A stretch of 5,485 bases of DNA from Ramlibacter sp. GTDB lineage: Bacteria; Pseudomonadota; Gammaproteobacteria; Burkholderiales; Burkholderiaceae. Positions 1-5,485 of this stretch are shown here, piece by piece (position 1 is the first letter of the stretch; every line of letters starts with the position of its first letter). The notes beneath the pieces are model-generated. The model was not told the origin of the DNA, made no database searches, and saw only the letters and a program-made list of their open reading frames with translations. Location: the NCBI GenBank assembly GCA_014376915.1, contig JACMQP010000101.1:1-5485 (forward strand), written 5' to 3'. A program made the translations under genes and the position numbers.

Positions 1-1
1 A

Positions 2-241
2 ATTGGCGATGGCGCGATGACGGCTGGCATGGCGTTTGAGGCGCTGAACAATGCCGGCGTATCGGCTTGCAACTTGCTAGTCATCCTTAACGACAACGAC
101 ATGAGCATCAGCCCGCCCGTGGGTGCGCTGAATCGCTACTTAGCGCAGTTGATGAGCGGGCGGTTTTACACCGCCGCCAAGAACGCGGGCAAGACCGTGC
201 TCAAAGGTGCTCCACCCCTTTTTGAGTTGGCCAGGCGCCTA
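2..241 (+). other. segment of dxs with atypical codon usage
   Basis: In the first 80 or so codons, 8 of 11 Leu codons are TTG, CTA, CTT or TTA and 3 of 3 Phe codons are TTT. From 242 to the stop, all 44 Leu codons are CTG or CTC and 17 of 18 Phe codons are TTC. In-frame TTA or CTA codons occur at 77, 140 and 239, and I find no TTA or CTA in any gene after 241. The reading frame and the DXS motifs run through unbroken, so this is a change of codon style within an intact gene, not a frameshift. The boundary lies at about 241-260. It could be a recombination junction with a lower-GC dxs or an assembly join near a contig end. Confidence 0.6.
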
Positions 242-1483
242 GAAGAACACGCCAAGGGCATGGTCGTGCCGGCCACGCTGTTCGAGAAATTCGGTTTCAA
301 CTACATCGGCCCGATCGATGGCCACGACCTCGATTCGCTGATTCCGACGCTGGAGAACATCAAGCACCTCAAGGGCCCGCAGTTCCTGCATGTGGTGACC
401 AAGAAGGGCCAGGGCTACAAGCTGGCCGAGGCCGATCCGGTGGCCTACCACGGGCCGGGCAAGTTCGACCCGGCGGTGGGCCTGGTCACGTCCAGCACTG
501 TCTCCAAACCCACCTTCACCCAGGTGTTCGGTCAGTGGCTGTGCGACATGGCGACGCAGGACTCGCGGCTGGTCGGCATCACGCCGGCGATGCTCATCGG
601 CTCGGGCATGGTCGAATTCGAGCAGCGTTTCCCCGACCGCTGTTACGACGTCGGCATCGCGGAGCAGCACGCCGTGACGTTTGCGGCCGGGATGGCGACC
701 GAGGGCCTGAAGCCGGTGGTGGCGATCTATTCCACTTTCCTGCAACGCGGCTACGACCAGCTGATTCACGACGTCGCGATCCAGGATCTGCCGGTGGTGT
801 TCGCACTCGACCGCGCCGGCCTGGTGGGCGCCGACGGCTCGACCCATGCGGGCGCCTACGACATCCCCTTCCTGCGCTGCATTCCGAACATGAGCCTGGC
901 CTGTCCGGCCGACGAGAATGAATGCCGCAAGCTGCTGACCACCGCGTTCGGGCACGACCATCCGGTGGCGGTGCGCTATCCGCGCGGCGCCGGCGCCGGC
1001 GTGGCGGTGGAGCCCGGCCTGCAGCCGCTGCCGTTCGGCAAGGGCGAAGTGCGTCGCTGGCGCTCTGGCGCGCCCGACGAGGCCTGCAAGGGCGTCGCCA
1101 TCCTGGCCTTCGGCACACTGCTCTATCCGGCGCTGCAGGCGGCCGTGCGGCTCGGTGCCACGGTGGTGAACATGCGCTGGGCCAAGCCGCTGGACACCGA
1201 GCTGCTGCTGTCCATCGCGCAGCAGCACGAAGCGCTGGTGACGGTCGAAGAGGGCGCGATCATGGGTGGCGCGGGCAGCGCCGTGGGCGAGGCGCTGAAC
1301 GCCGCGGCGATCGTCAAGCCGCTGCTGCAACTGGGGCTGCGCGATGAATTCGTCGAGCACGGCGACCACGCGGCGCTGCTCGCCCTGCAGGGGCTGGACG
1401 CGGCCGGCATCGAGGCTGCGGTGCGCGCGCGTTTCGCGGCGCTGGTGGAGCGTTCCGCGCCCGCGCTCAAGATCGTCGGGTAA
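2..1483 (+). CDS. dxs: 1-deoxy-D-xylulose-5-phosphate synthase, 5'-truncated
   Basis: DXS condenses pyruvate with glyceraldehyde 3-phosphate, releasing CO2, to give 1-deoxy-xylulose 5-phosphate. This is the first step of the MEP isoprenoid pathway and also feeds thiamine and pyridoxal synthesis; the enzyme is cytosolic. The frame is open from base 2 and begins [19 protein letters not shown], the GDG half of the thiamine-diphosphate/Mg site; the NDN half follows at about 89-97. The transketolase-like pyrimidine-binding domain starts near 510 and carries the AEQHA motif, whose Glu codon at 662-664 corresponds to the catalytic Glu370 of E. coli (numbering from memory). DRAG, DGSTHAG and RYPRG follow, as expected for substrate contacts. 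The C-terminal transketolase domain runs from about 1080 to 1440. There are 493 codons before the TAA; roughly 150 N-terminal residues are missing compared with the usual 620-640. The ATG at 17 is internal, not the start. Codon use changes sharply near 241 (see findings). Confidence 0.97.
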   Translation: MGDGAMTAGMAFEALNNAGVSACNLLVILNDNDMSISPPVGALNRYLAQLMSGRFYTAAKNAGKTVLKGAPPLFELARRLEEHAKGMVVPATLFEKFGFNYIGPIDGHDLDSLIPTLENIKHLKGPQFLHVVTKKGQGYKLAEADPVAYHGPGKFDPAVGLVTSSTVSKPTFTQVFGQWLCDMATQDSRLVGITPAMLIGSGMVEFEQRFPDRCYDVGIAEQHAVTFAAGMATEGLKPVVAIYSTFLQRGYDQLIHDVAIQDLPVVFALDRAGLVGADGSTHAGAYDIPFLRCIPNMSLACPADENECRKLLTTAFGHDHPVAVRYPRGAGAGVAVEPGLQPLPFGKGEVRRWRSGAPDEACKGVAILAFGTLLYPALQAAVRLGATVVNMRWAKPLDTELLLSIAQQHEALVTVEEGAIMGGAGSAVGEALNAAAIVKPLLQLGLRDEFVEHGDHAALLALQGLDAAGIEAAVRARFAALVERSAPALKIVG

Positions 1484-1493
1484 GCGACTTTCT

Positions 1494-1509
1494 CGGGGGT
1501 TCGCCCCCG
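1494..1509 (+). terminator. possible dxs 3' hairpin (no U-tract)
   Basis: Eleven bases after the dxs stop is a perfect 6-bp stem, CGGGGG / CCCCCG, closed by a TTCG loop. It has the position and stability of a transcription terminator hairpin. However, the following bases are GCAAATCTC and contain no T run, so intrinsic termination is uncertain. It could instead protect the dxs mRNA 3' end or work with Rho. Confidence 0.35.
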
Positions 1510-1529
1510 CAAATCTCAAGGGAAAACCC

Positions 1530-1560
1530 CTGACTACCAAAGTGTGCGCATTCCTAGAAT
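1530..1560 (+). promoter_or_regulatory. candidate sigma70 promoter for first TRAP receptor gene
   Basis: TAGAAT at 1555-1560 matches the -10 consensus at 5 of 6 positions. CTGACT at 1530-1535 matches the -35 consensus at 4 of 6, but the 19-bp spacer is longer than ideal. Transcription would start near 1567, so the inverted repeat at 1567-1605 would form the very 5' end of the leader. A perfect TTGACA at 1574-1579 has no acceptable -10 at 16-18 bp and lies inside that inverted repeat. The call is by eye only. Confidence 0.3.
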
Positions 1561-1566
1561 GAGCGG

Positions 1567-1605
1567 CTGCCGGTTGACACTTTCGTATCGGTGTCGAAGC
1601 GGCAG
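1567..1605 (+). promoter_or_regulatory. 39-nt imperfect inverted repeat / leader stem-loop
   Basis: CTGCCG (1567-1572) pairs with CGGCAG (1600-1605). TT (1574-1575) pairs with AA (1597-1598), and GACAC (1576-1580) pairs with GTGTC (1591-1595). That gives 13 base pairs with one mismatch (G1573/G1599), one bulged G1596 and a 10-base loop TTTCGTATCG. It lies between a candidate -10 box and the ribosome binding site of the first receptor gene, and ends 18 bases before that site. It could be an mRNA leader hairpin or a regulator's operator. The corresponding region before the second receptor gene lacks it. Confidence 0.5.
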
Positions 1606-1623
1606 TCCTTCCTTCCAAAGTCT

Positions 1624-1629
1624 GAGGAG
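1624..1629 (+). promoter_or_regulatory. ribosome binding site fixing the start at 1637
   Basis: GAGGAG sits 7 bases before ATG 1637. It decides the start: the same frame is open upstream to a GTG at 1544, but that would put 31 extra residues before the twin-arginine signal peptide and run through the inverted repeat. Confidence 0.75.
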
Positions 1630-1636
1630 CACACCC

Positions 1637-2716
1637 ATGGATCGTCGTTCAATCATCAAAAACGCAGGCATCGCAGGCGTTCTGGCCACCGGCATCGCCC
1701 CGGCGGTGCACGCGCAGGCGGCCATCCGCTGGCGTATCGCGTCGAGTTTCCCGAAATCGCTGGACACCATCTTCGGCGGAGCGGAGACCTTCGCCAAGGC
1801 CGTGCGGGCCATGTCGGGCGGCAAGTTCGAGGTGTCGGTGCATGCGGCCGGCGAACTGATGCCTGCCTTCGGCGTCGTGGACGGCGTTCAGCAAGGATCG
1901 ATCGAGGGCGCCCACACCGCGCCTTACTACTTCTTCGGCAAGAACGAGTGCTTCGCGCTCGGCTGCGCGATTCCGTTCGGCCTGAACAGCCGTCAGATGA
2001 CTGCCTGGATGCTCGAAGGCAACGGCCTGAAGCTGATGCGCGAGTTCTATTCCGGCTACAACATGATCAACTTCCTGGGCGGCAACACCGGCGCCCAGAT
2101 GGGCGGCTGGTTCCGCAAGGAGATCAAGAGCGTTGCCGACATCAAGGGCCTGAAGTTCCGTATCGGCGGCTTCGGCGGCAAGGTGATCGAGCGCATCGGC
2201 GGCGTGCCGCAGAACATCCCGGGCGGCGACATCTATCCGGCACTGGAAAAGGGCACCATCGACGCCGCCGAGTGGGTGGGACCGTACGACGACCAGAAGC
2301 TCGGCTTCGCCAAGGTCGCTCCGTACTACTACTACCCCGGCTGGTGGGAGGGCGGCCCCGAACTGGACTTCTTCTTCAACCAGAAGGCTTTCGATGCGCT
2401 GTCGGCCGAGAACAAGGCGATCGTCGAGGCGGCTGCGATGCAGGCGCACGTCACCATGCAGGCCCGCTACGACGCCGTCAACCCCGGCGCGCTCAAGCAG
2501 CTGGTGGGCGCGGGCACCAAGCTGCGGCCGTTTCCGCAGGACATGATGAACGCCTCTTTCAAGGCGGCCATGGAGCTGTACGAGGAACTGAACACCAAGA
2601 ACGAAAGCTGGAAAAAGATCTACGCCGATTTCAGCAAGTTCCGGGCCGAGCAGAACCTGTGGTTCCGCTTCACCGAAGCCACCTTCGACCGCTTCATGCA
2701 AGCGCAGAAGCTGTAA
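1637..2716 (+). CDS. TRAP transporter solute-binding protein, TakP-like (copy 1)
   Basis: Periplasmic extracytoplasmic solute receptor (DctP family) that captures an organic acid and delivers it to a TRAP membrane permease driven by an ion gradient. It has 359 residues, the normal length. The N-terminus MDRRSIIKNAG has a twin-arginine (RRxIIK) motif, followed by a hydrophobic stretch (residues 11-23) and a likely cleavage after VHA at residue 26, so Tat export is probable. Q154, R175, E212 and W213 (in AQMGGWFRKE, KFRIGG and AAEWVGPYDD) fit, with a constant offset of two, the pyruvate/cation ligands of Rhodobacter TakP (Q156, R177, E214, W215, from memory). This suggests a 2-oxoacid or related monocarboxylate ligand. 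It is followed by its own terminator. No DctQ/DctM genes are adjacent. Copy 1 carries G91, H93, C105, W236 and G240 where copy 2 differs. Family assignment is firm; the ligand is inferred. Confidence 0.93.
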   Translation: MDRRSIIKNAGIAGVLATGIAPAVHAQAAIRWRIASSFPKSLDTIFGGAETFAKAVRAMSGGKFEVSVHAAGELMPAFGVVDGVQQGSIEGAHTAPYYFFGKNECFALGCAIPFGLNSRQMTAWMLEGNGLKLMREFYSGYNMINFLGGNTGAQMGGWFRKEIKSVADIKGLKFRIGGFGGKVIERIGGVPQNIPGGDIYPALEKGTIDAAEWVGPYDDQKLGFAKVAPYYYYPGWWEGGPELDFFFNQKAFDALSAENKAIVEAAAMQAHVTMQARYDAVNPGALKQLVGAGTKLRPFPQDMMNASFKAAMELYEELNTKNESWKKIYADFSKFRAEQNLWFRFTEATFDRFMQAQKL

Positions 2717-2732
2717 GGCTTCGCGTTCCCCC

Positions 2733-2760
2733 AAAAGCCGCGCCCCGTGCGGCTTTTTTT
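2733..2760 (+). terminator. Rho-independent terminator of first TRAP receptor gene
   Basis: AAAAGCCGC (2733-2741) pairs perfectly with GCGGCTTTT (2749-2757) around a 7-base loop, and the 3' arm runs into seven Ts (2754-2760). It begins 17 bases after the TAA. This is the only canonical intrinsic terminator in the window, and it separates the two receptor genes into different transcripts unless readthrough occurs. Confidence 0.9.
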
Positions 2761-2830
2761 CGTCCCGGCGTCGGCTGGTTCGACCGCCTTGCAGCCGCAC
2801 AAGCTTTAGTTCTAGACAGCGCGGCGGCGC

Positions 2831-2836
2831 TATCAT
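2831..2836 (+). promoter_or_regulatory. candidate -10 box for second TRAP receptor gene
   Basis: TATCAT matches the -10 consensus at 5 of 6 positions and lies 33 bases before ATG 2870, downstream of the terminator, where a promoter is expected. No convincing -35 box lies at 16-18 bp; TAGACA at 2813-2818 resembles one, but the 12-bp spacer is too short. The leader would be only about 25-30 nt. An activator-dependent promoter would fit, but this is weak evidence. Confidence 0.25.
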
Positions 2837-2858
2837 TCCTGCCTTTCCCAAGTCTCCC

Positions 2859-2862
2859 GGAG
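2859..2862 (+). promoter_or_regulatory. ribosome binding site for second TRAP receptor gene
   Basis: GGAG lies 7 bases before ATG 2870, the same spacing as in copy 1. It fixes the start so that both receptors have identical-length signal peptides. Confidence 0.65.
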
Positions 2863-2869
2863 TCCCATC

Positions 2870-3949
2870 ATGGATCGTCGTTCCGTCATCAAGAACGCTG
2901 GCATCGCCGGCGTACTCGCCACCGGCATCGCGCCGGCAGTCCACGCGCAGGCCGCGGTGCGCTGGCGCCTGGCATCGAGCTTCCCGAAGTCGCTGGACAC
3001 GCTGTTCGGCGGTGCCGAAGTATTCGCCAAGGCCGTCAAGGCCATGTCGGGCGGCAAGTTCGAGATCTCCACCCATGCGGCCGGCGAGCTGATGCCCGCC
3101 TTCGGCGTGGTCGACGGCGTGCAGCAAGGCTCGGTCGAAATGGCGCAGACGGCGCCTTACTATTTCTTCGGCAAGGACGAGGCCTTCACGCTCGGCTGCG
3201 CGATTCCGTTCGGCCTGAACAGCCGGCAGATGACGGCCTGGATGTACGAGGGAAACGGCCTGAAGCTGATGCGCGAGTTCTACGCCAAGTACAACATGAT
3301 CAACTTCCCCGGCGGCAACACTGGTGCCCAGATGGGCGGCTGGTTCCGCAAGGAGATCAAGAGCACCAAGGACCTCAAGGGCCTGAAGTTCCGCATCGCC
3401 GGTTTCGCCGGCAAGATCATGGAACGCATGGGCGTGGTTCCGCAGAACCTGCCGGGTGGCGAGATCTACACCGCGCTGGAAAAGGGCACGATCGACGCCG
3501 CCGAGTGGGTCGGCCCGTACGACGACCAGAAGCTGGGGTTCGTGAAGGTCGCGCCGTATTACTACTACCCCGGTTTCTGGGAAGGCTCGGCGCAGCTGGA
3601 CTTCTTCATCAATCAGAAGGCCTGGGACGCGTTGTCGGCCGAGAACAAGGCCATCGTGGAAGCCGCGGCGTCGCAGGCCCATCTGGACCTCCAGGCCAAG
3701 TACGACGCCCGCAACCCGATCGCGCTCAAGCAACTGGTGGCGTCCGGTGCCAAGCTGCGGCCGTTCCCGAACGACATGATGAACGAGGCGTTCAAGATCT
3801 CCAACGAGATCTACGCCGACACCTCGGCCAAGAACCCGGCCTTCGGCAAAATCTACGCCGACCTGGCGAAGTTCAGGGCCGACCAGAACCTGTGGTTCCG
3901 GTTCACCGAGGCGACGTTCGACCGCTTCATGCAGGCGCAGAAGCTGTAG
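2870..3949 (+). CDS. TRAP transporter solute-binding protein, TakP-like (copy 2)
   Basis: Second periplasmic TRAP receptor, 359 residues, aligning without gaps to the gene just upstream (my residue-by-residue count: 66 differences, 81.6% identity). It keeps the twin-arginine signal (MDRRSVIKNAG, probable cleavage after residue 26) and the putative ligand/cation residues Q154, R175, E212 and W213, so it should also bind a 2-oxoacid-like carboxylate. Differences close to those residues include G177A and G180A beside R175, W236F and G240S in the YYYPG segment, and G91M and H93Q. Residues 306-326 differ at 15 of 21 positions, while the last 19 residues are identical. Silent differences are frequent throughout, so the duplication is not recent. 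The gene has its own ribosome binding site and lies beyond the terminator of copy 1. No clear terminator follows it, so transcription might continue into the esterase gene 99 bp downstream. The ligand is inferred. Confidence 0.93.
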   Translation: MDRRSVIKNAGIAGVLATGIAPAVHAQAAVRWRLASSFPKSLDTLFGGAEVFAKAVKAMSGGKFEISTHAAGELMPAFGVVDGVQQGSVEMAQTAPYYFFGKDEAFTLGCAIPFGLNSRQMTAWMYEGNGLKLMREFYAKYNMINFPGGNTGAQMGGWFRKEIKSTKDLKGLKFRIAGFAGKIMERMGVVPQNLPGGEIYTALEKGTIDAAEWVGPYDDQKLGFVKVAPYYYYPGFWEGSAQLDFFINQKAWDALSAENKAIVEAAASQAHLDLQAKYDARNPIALKQLVASGAKLRPFPNDMMNEAFKISNEIYADTSAKNPAFGKIYADLAKFRADQNLWFRFTEATFDRFMQAQKL

Positions 3950-3982
3950 CAAGCCATCCTGGGCGTGTCTCTGGGTAAACCC

Positions 3983-4000
3983 CGGGGCGCGGGCTGCCCG
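3983..4000 (+). other. GC-rich hairpin after second TRAP receptor gene
   Basis: CGGG (3983-3986) pairs with CCCG (3997-4000), and C3988 pairs with G3996 after one bulged G. It is preceded by GGGTAAACCC (3973-3982). There is no T run, so it is not a canonical intrinsic terminator. The rest of the 99-bp spacer shows no convincing promoter; TTGGCG at 4021-4026 has no -10 partner. The role is unknown. Confidence 0.2.
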
Positions 4001-4037
4001 AACGGTGCATTGTTCTCGCCTTGGCGTGGACAATAAC

Positions 4038-4043
4038 CGGAGG
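4038..4043 (+). promoter_or_regulatory. ribosome binding site for the esterase gene
   Basis: CGGAGG lies 5 bases before ATG 4049. It supports that ATG as the start, which is also where the lipoprotein signal peptide begins. Confidence 0.7.
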
Positions 4044-4048
4044 TTCCC

Positions 4049-5485
4049 ATGAAACTTGTATCGTTTTGCTGGCGCGCGTCGCTGGCATTCCTGGTCGCGG
4101 TGTCGCTGACCGCTTGCGGCGGTAGCGACGGTCCGCGCGAAACGCGCAGCACCCAGTTCGGGCCGGTCGAGGGCATCGACGACGCGGCCGTTTCCGGCAC
4201 CTTCGCCTGGAAGGGCATCCCGTTCGCCAAGGCGCCGGTCGATGCGCTGCGCTGGAAGGCGCCGGCAGACCCTGATGCGTGGACCACCGCCCGCGCGACC
4301 AAGCAGTTCGCCAATGCCTGCGTGCAGTACGGCCGCATCTACGGGCCTGGCGGCAACAACCGGTACGACGACACCATCGGCACCACGCTGGGCACCTCGG
4401 TGGGCAGCGAGGACTGCCTGGCGCTGAACGTCTGGCGGCCGGCCACCGACCAGACGGGGTTGCCGGTGATCGTGTTCTTCCACGGCGGCAGCAACGTGTC
4501 GGGCTACACCGCCGACCCGGTGTACGACGGCGCCAAGCTGGCAAAGACCGCCAACGCGGTCGTGGTCACGGCCAACTTCCGGCTCGGCATCTTCGGCTTC
4601 CTGAACTTGCCGCAGCTCAAGACCGGCGACAGCGCCGCCGACTCGGGCAACTTCGCCATCCTGGACAGCATCAAGGCGCTGCAATTCGTCAACCGCAACA
4701 TCTCGTCGTTTGGCGGCGACCCCGGCAACGTGACCATCATGGGCCAGTCCGCCGGCGCCGTGAACGTGTACGCCTTGCTGACGTCGCCGCAGATGGCCAG
4801 CGCCAACCCCAGGCTGTTCCAGAAGGCGATTCCGCTGAGCGGGGGCCTGTCGCTGGCCAGCAACCTGCCACCGGGCAGTGTGCCGACGATGAGCCCCGCC
4901 TCCACCTATCTGGCCCAGGGCAACGCGCTGCTCTACAACCTGCTGATCGCCGACGGCAAGGCCACCGACACCGCTTCGGCGCAAGCCTATGCGGCGACCC
5001 AGACCAGCGCCCAGATTGCCGACTACGTGCGCGCGAAGAGTTCCACCACGCTGTTCACCACCTTGCTGACCAAGCTGGCGTTGCTGGGCCTCGCCGGCTC
5101 CGGTCCGATTCCCGACGGCACGGTCGTGGCGGCCGATGCCATCGCCGCGATCAACGCCGGCAACTACGTCAAGGGCCCGGTGCTGGCCGGCAACACGCGC
5201 GACGAAGGCAAGCTGTTCCCGTCGTTCCTGCCGCTGGTGGGAGGCACCGGTAACGCGCGCATCGTGACCGATGCGGCGCTGTTCGCCAACCACCTGAACT
5301 ACAAGCCGGACGCGTCGGCGCAGACCACGCTGGAGCAGTGGATTGCGCCGTCCTACCTGCCGGTGAACGCGCCGGTCACCGGCTTCACCGCGCGGGCCGA
5401 GGCCCTGAACAAGATCTTCTTCCTGGCCAGCCGCGACAACATCCTGAATGCCTTGAAGGCCAGGCAGGCCGAAGTCTGGTACTAC
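4049..5485 (+). CDS. type-B carboxylesterase/lipase lipoprotein, 3'-truncated
   Basis: Alpha/beta-hydrolase of the COesterase family, which hydrolyses carboxylic esters through a Ser-Glu-His triad. The frame is open from ATG 4049 to the window end (479 codons, no stop). Residues 1-23 (MKLVSFCWRASLAFLVAVSL then TAC) form a lipoprotein signal with lipobox LTAC and acylated Cys23. Gly at the next position, with no Asp, suggests outer-membrane sorting. EDCLALNVWRP (from E121) is the second family signature with Ala in place of the usual aromatic residue. HGGS at 145-148 forms the oxyanion hole. F221 to G236, containing GQSAG, matches the first signature, with nucleophile Ser234. Glu386 in NTRDEGKLF is the likely acid. 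C91-C123 could form the usual N-terminal disulfide. The catalytic His and about 40-80 residues should lie past the window edge. It is 99 bp downstream of the second receptor gene, with no evident functional tie. The substrate cannot be told from sequence. Confidence 0.93.
   Translation, partial: MKLVSFCWRASLAFLVAVSLTACGGSDGPRETRSTQFGPVEGIDDAAVSGTFAWKGIPFAKAPVDALRWKAPADPDAWTTARATKQFANACVQYGRIYGPGGNNRYDDTIGTTLGTSVGSEDCLALNVWRPATDQTGLPVIVFFHGGSNVSGYTADPVYDGAKLAKTANAVVVTANFRLGIFGFLNLPQLKTGDSAADSGNFAILDSIKALQFVNRNISSFGGDPGNVTIMGQSAGAVNVYALLTSPQMASANPRLFQKAIPLSGGLSLASNLPPGSVPTMSPASTYLAQGNALLYNLLIADGKATDTASAQAYAATQTSAQIADYVRAKSSTTLFTTLLTKLALLGLAGSGPIPDGTVVAADAIAAINAGNYVKGPVLAGNTRDEGKLFPSFLPLVGGTGNARIVTDAALFANHLNYKPDASAQTTLEQWIAPSYLPVNAPVTGFTARAEALNKIFFLASRDNILNALKARQAEVWYY

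Larger units (their letters stand above)
1606..3949 (+). repeat. tandem gene duplication, two units
   Basis: Unit 1 spans 1606-2716 and unit 2 spans 2837-3949. The coding parts are colinear with a constant offset of 1233 bases and no indels. The longest identical runs I found are 39 nt (2093-2131 with 3326-3364) and 37 nt (1956-1992 with 3189-3225). Homology extends about 30 bp into the leaders, where TCCTTCCTTCCAAAGTCT at 1606 resembles TCCTGCCTTTCCCAAGTCT at 2837. Further upstream the spacers are unrelated, although both happen to be 153 bp long. Confidence 0.85.

Noticed and set aside
239..1618. Long minus-strand open frame opposite dxs.
   Set aside because: Same antisense-shadow effect; it ends at the CTA Leu codon at 239, the last atypical codon of the dxs 5' segment.
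1544..1636. Upstream GTG start for the first receptor gene.
   Set aside because: The GAGGAG site and the Tat signal peptide both place the start at ATG 1637, and the second receptor starts at the equivalent codon.
2775..2795. Possible sigma54 promoter (CTGG ... TTGCAG) before the second receptor gene.
   Set aside because: The spacing between the GG and GC elements is 12 bases rather than the required 10, and the CAC part is missing.
2801..2816. AAGCTT and TCTAGA sites close together, resembling cloning-vector polylinker.
   Set aside because: The intervening bases do not match a polylinker I know, and the surrounding sequence continues naturally into the second receptor gene's leader.
1484..2869. 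The two spacers before the receptor genes are both exactly 153 bp, suggesting that the whole spacer was duplicated.
   Set aside because: Beyond the last ~30 bases before each start codon the spacers do not align, and a one-base offset is already needed there; the equal length appears coincidental.
1591..3978. A 795-codon plus-strand open frame across both receptor genes in another frame.
   Set aside because: The translation is Arg/Gly/His-rich low-complexity typical of a shifted frame in high-GC coding DNA, and it overlaps two clearly real genes.
4279..5253. A 324-codon plus-strand open frame within the esterase region.
   Set aside because: It is a frame-shifted shadow with Arg/Gln-rich translation; the other frame from 4049 contains a signal peptide, lipobox and both carboxylesterase signatures.
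1649..5293. A very long open frame on the minus strand (about 1,200 codons) covering both receptor genes and the esterase.
   Set aside because: It is exactly in antisense register with the real codons. Because these genes avoid TTA, CTA and TCA and all share one frame, the opposite strand has no stops. It ends at the TCA Ser codon at 1649 and its translation has no recognisable domain.

Overview
The window looks like a chromosomal segment of a GC-rich betaproteobacterium, most likely Burkholderiales and probably Comamonadaceae. This is judged from the high-GC codon use (Leu almost always CTG or CTC), the DXS protein sequence, and the Tat-exported TRAP solute-binding proteins of a type I associate with that family. 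No database search was possible, so the taxonomic call is an inference. All four protein genes lie on the + strand and happen to share one reading frame. No tRNA, rRNA, CRISPR array or insertion sequence was seen.

Layout: (1) Positions 2-1483 hold dxs without its N-terminus, beginning at the GDG thiamine-diphosphate motif. (2) Positions 1484-1636 hold a short GC hairpin, a possible promoter, and a 39-nt imperfect inverted repeat that would lie in the leader of the next gene. (3) Positions 1637-2716 encode a periplasmic TRAP solute-binding protein of the TakP-like 2-oxoacid type, closed by a strong intrinsic terminator at 2733-2760. (4) Positions 2870-3949 encode a second such protein of the same length, aligning without gaps at 293/359 identical residues. 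(5) Positions 3950-4048 are a short spacer. (6) Positions 4049-5485 encode a type-B carboxylesterase lipoprotein cut by the window end before its catalytic His.

The two solute-binding genes are a tandem duplication that includes about 30 bp of leader. Each copy has its own ribosome binding site, a terminator lies between them, and their upstream regions differ. This points to separate expression and possibly different ligands. No TRAP membrane subunits (DctQ/DctM) are in the window, so the receptors must use a transporter encoded elsewhere or beyond the edges. DXS consumes pyruvate and the TakP-type receptors bind pyruvate-like 2-oxoacids, which is a possible but unproven metabolic link.

Nothing here is clearly a new system. 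The most interesting points are the abrupt codon-usage change inside dxs near position 241, the diverged tandem receptors with an uneven pattern of substitutions, and the leader hairpin present upstream of only the first copy.
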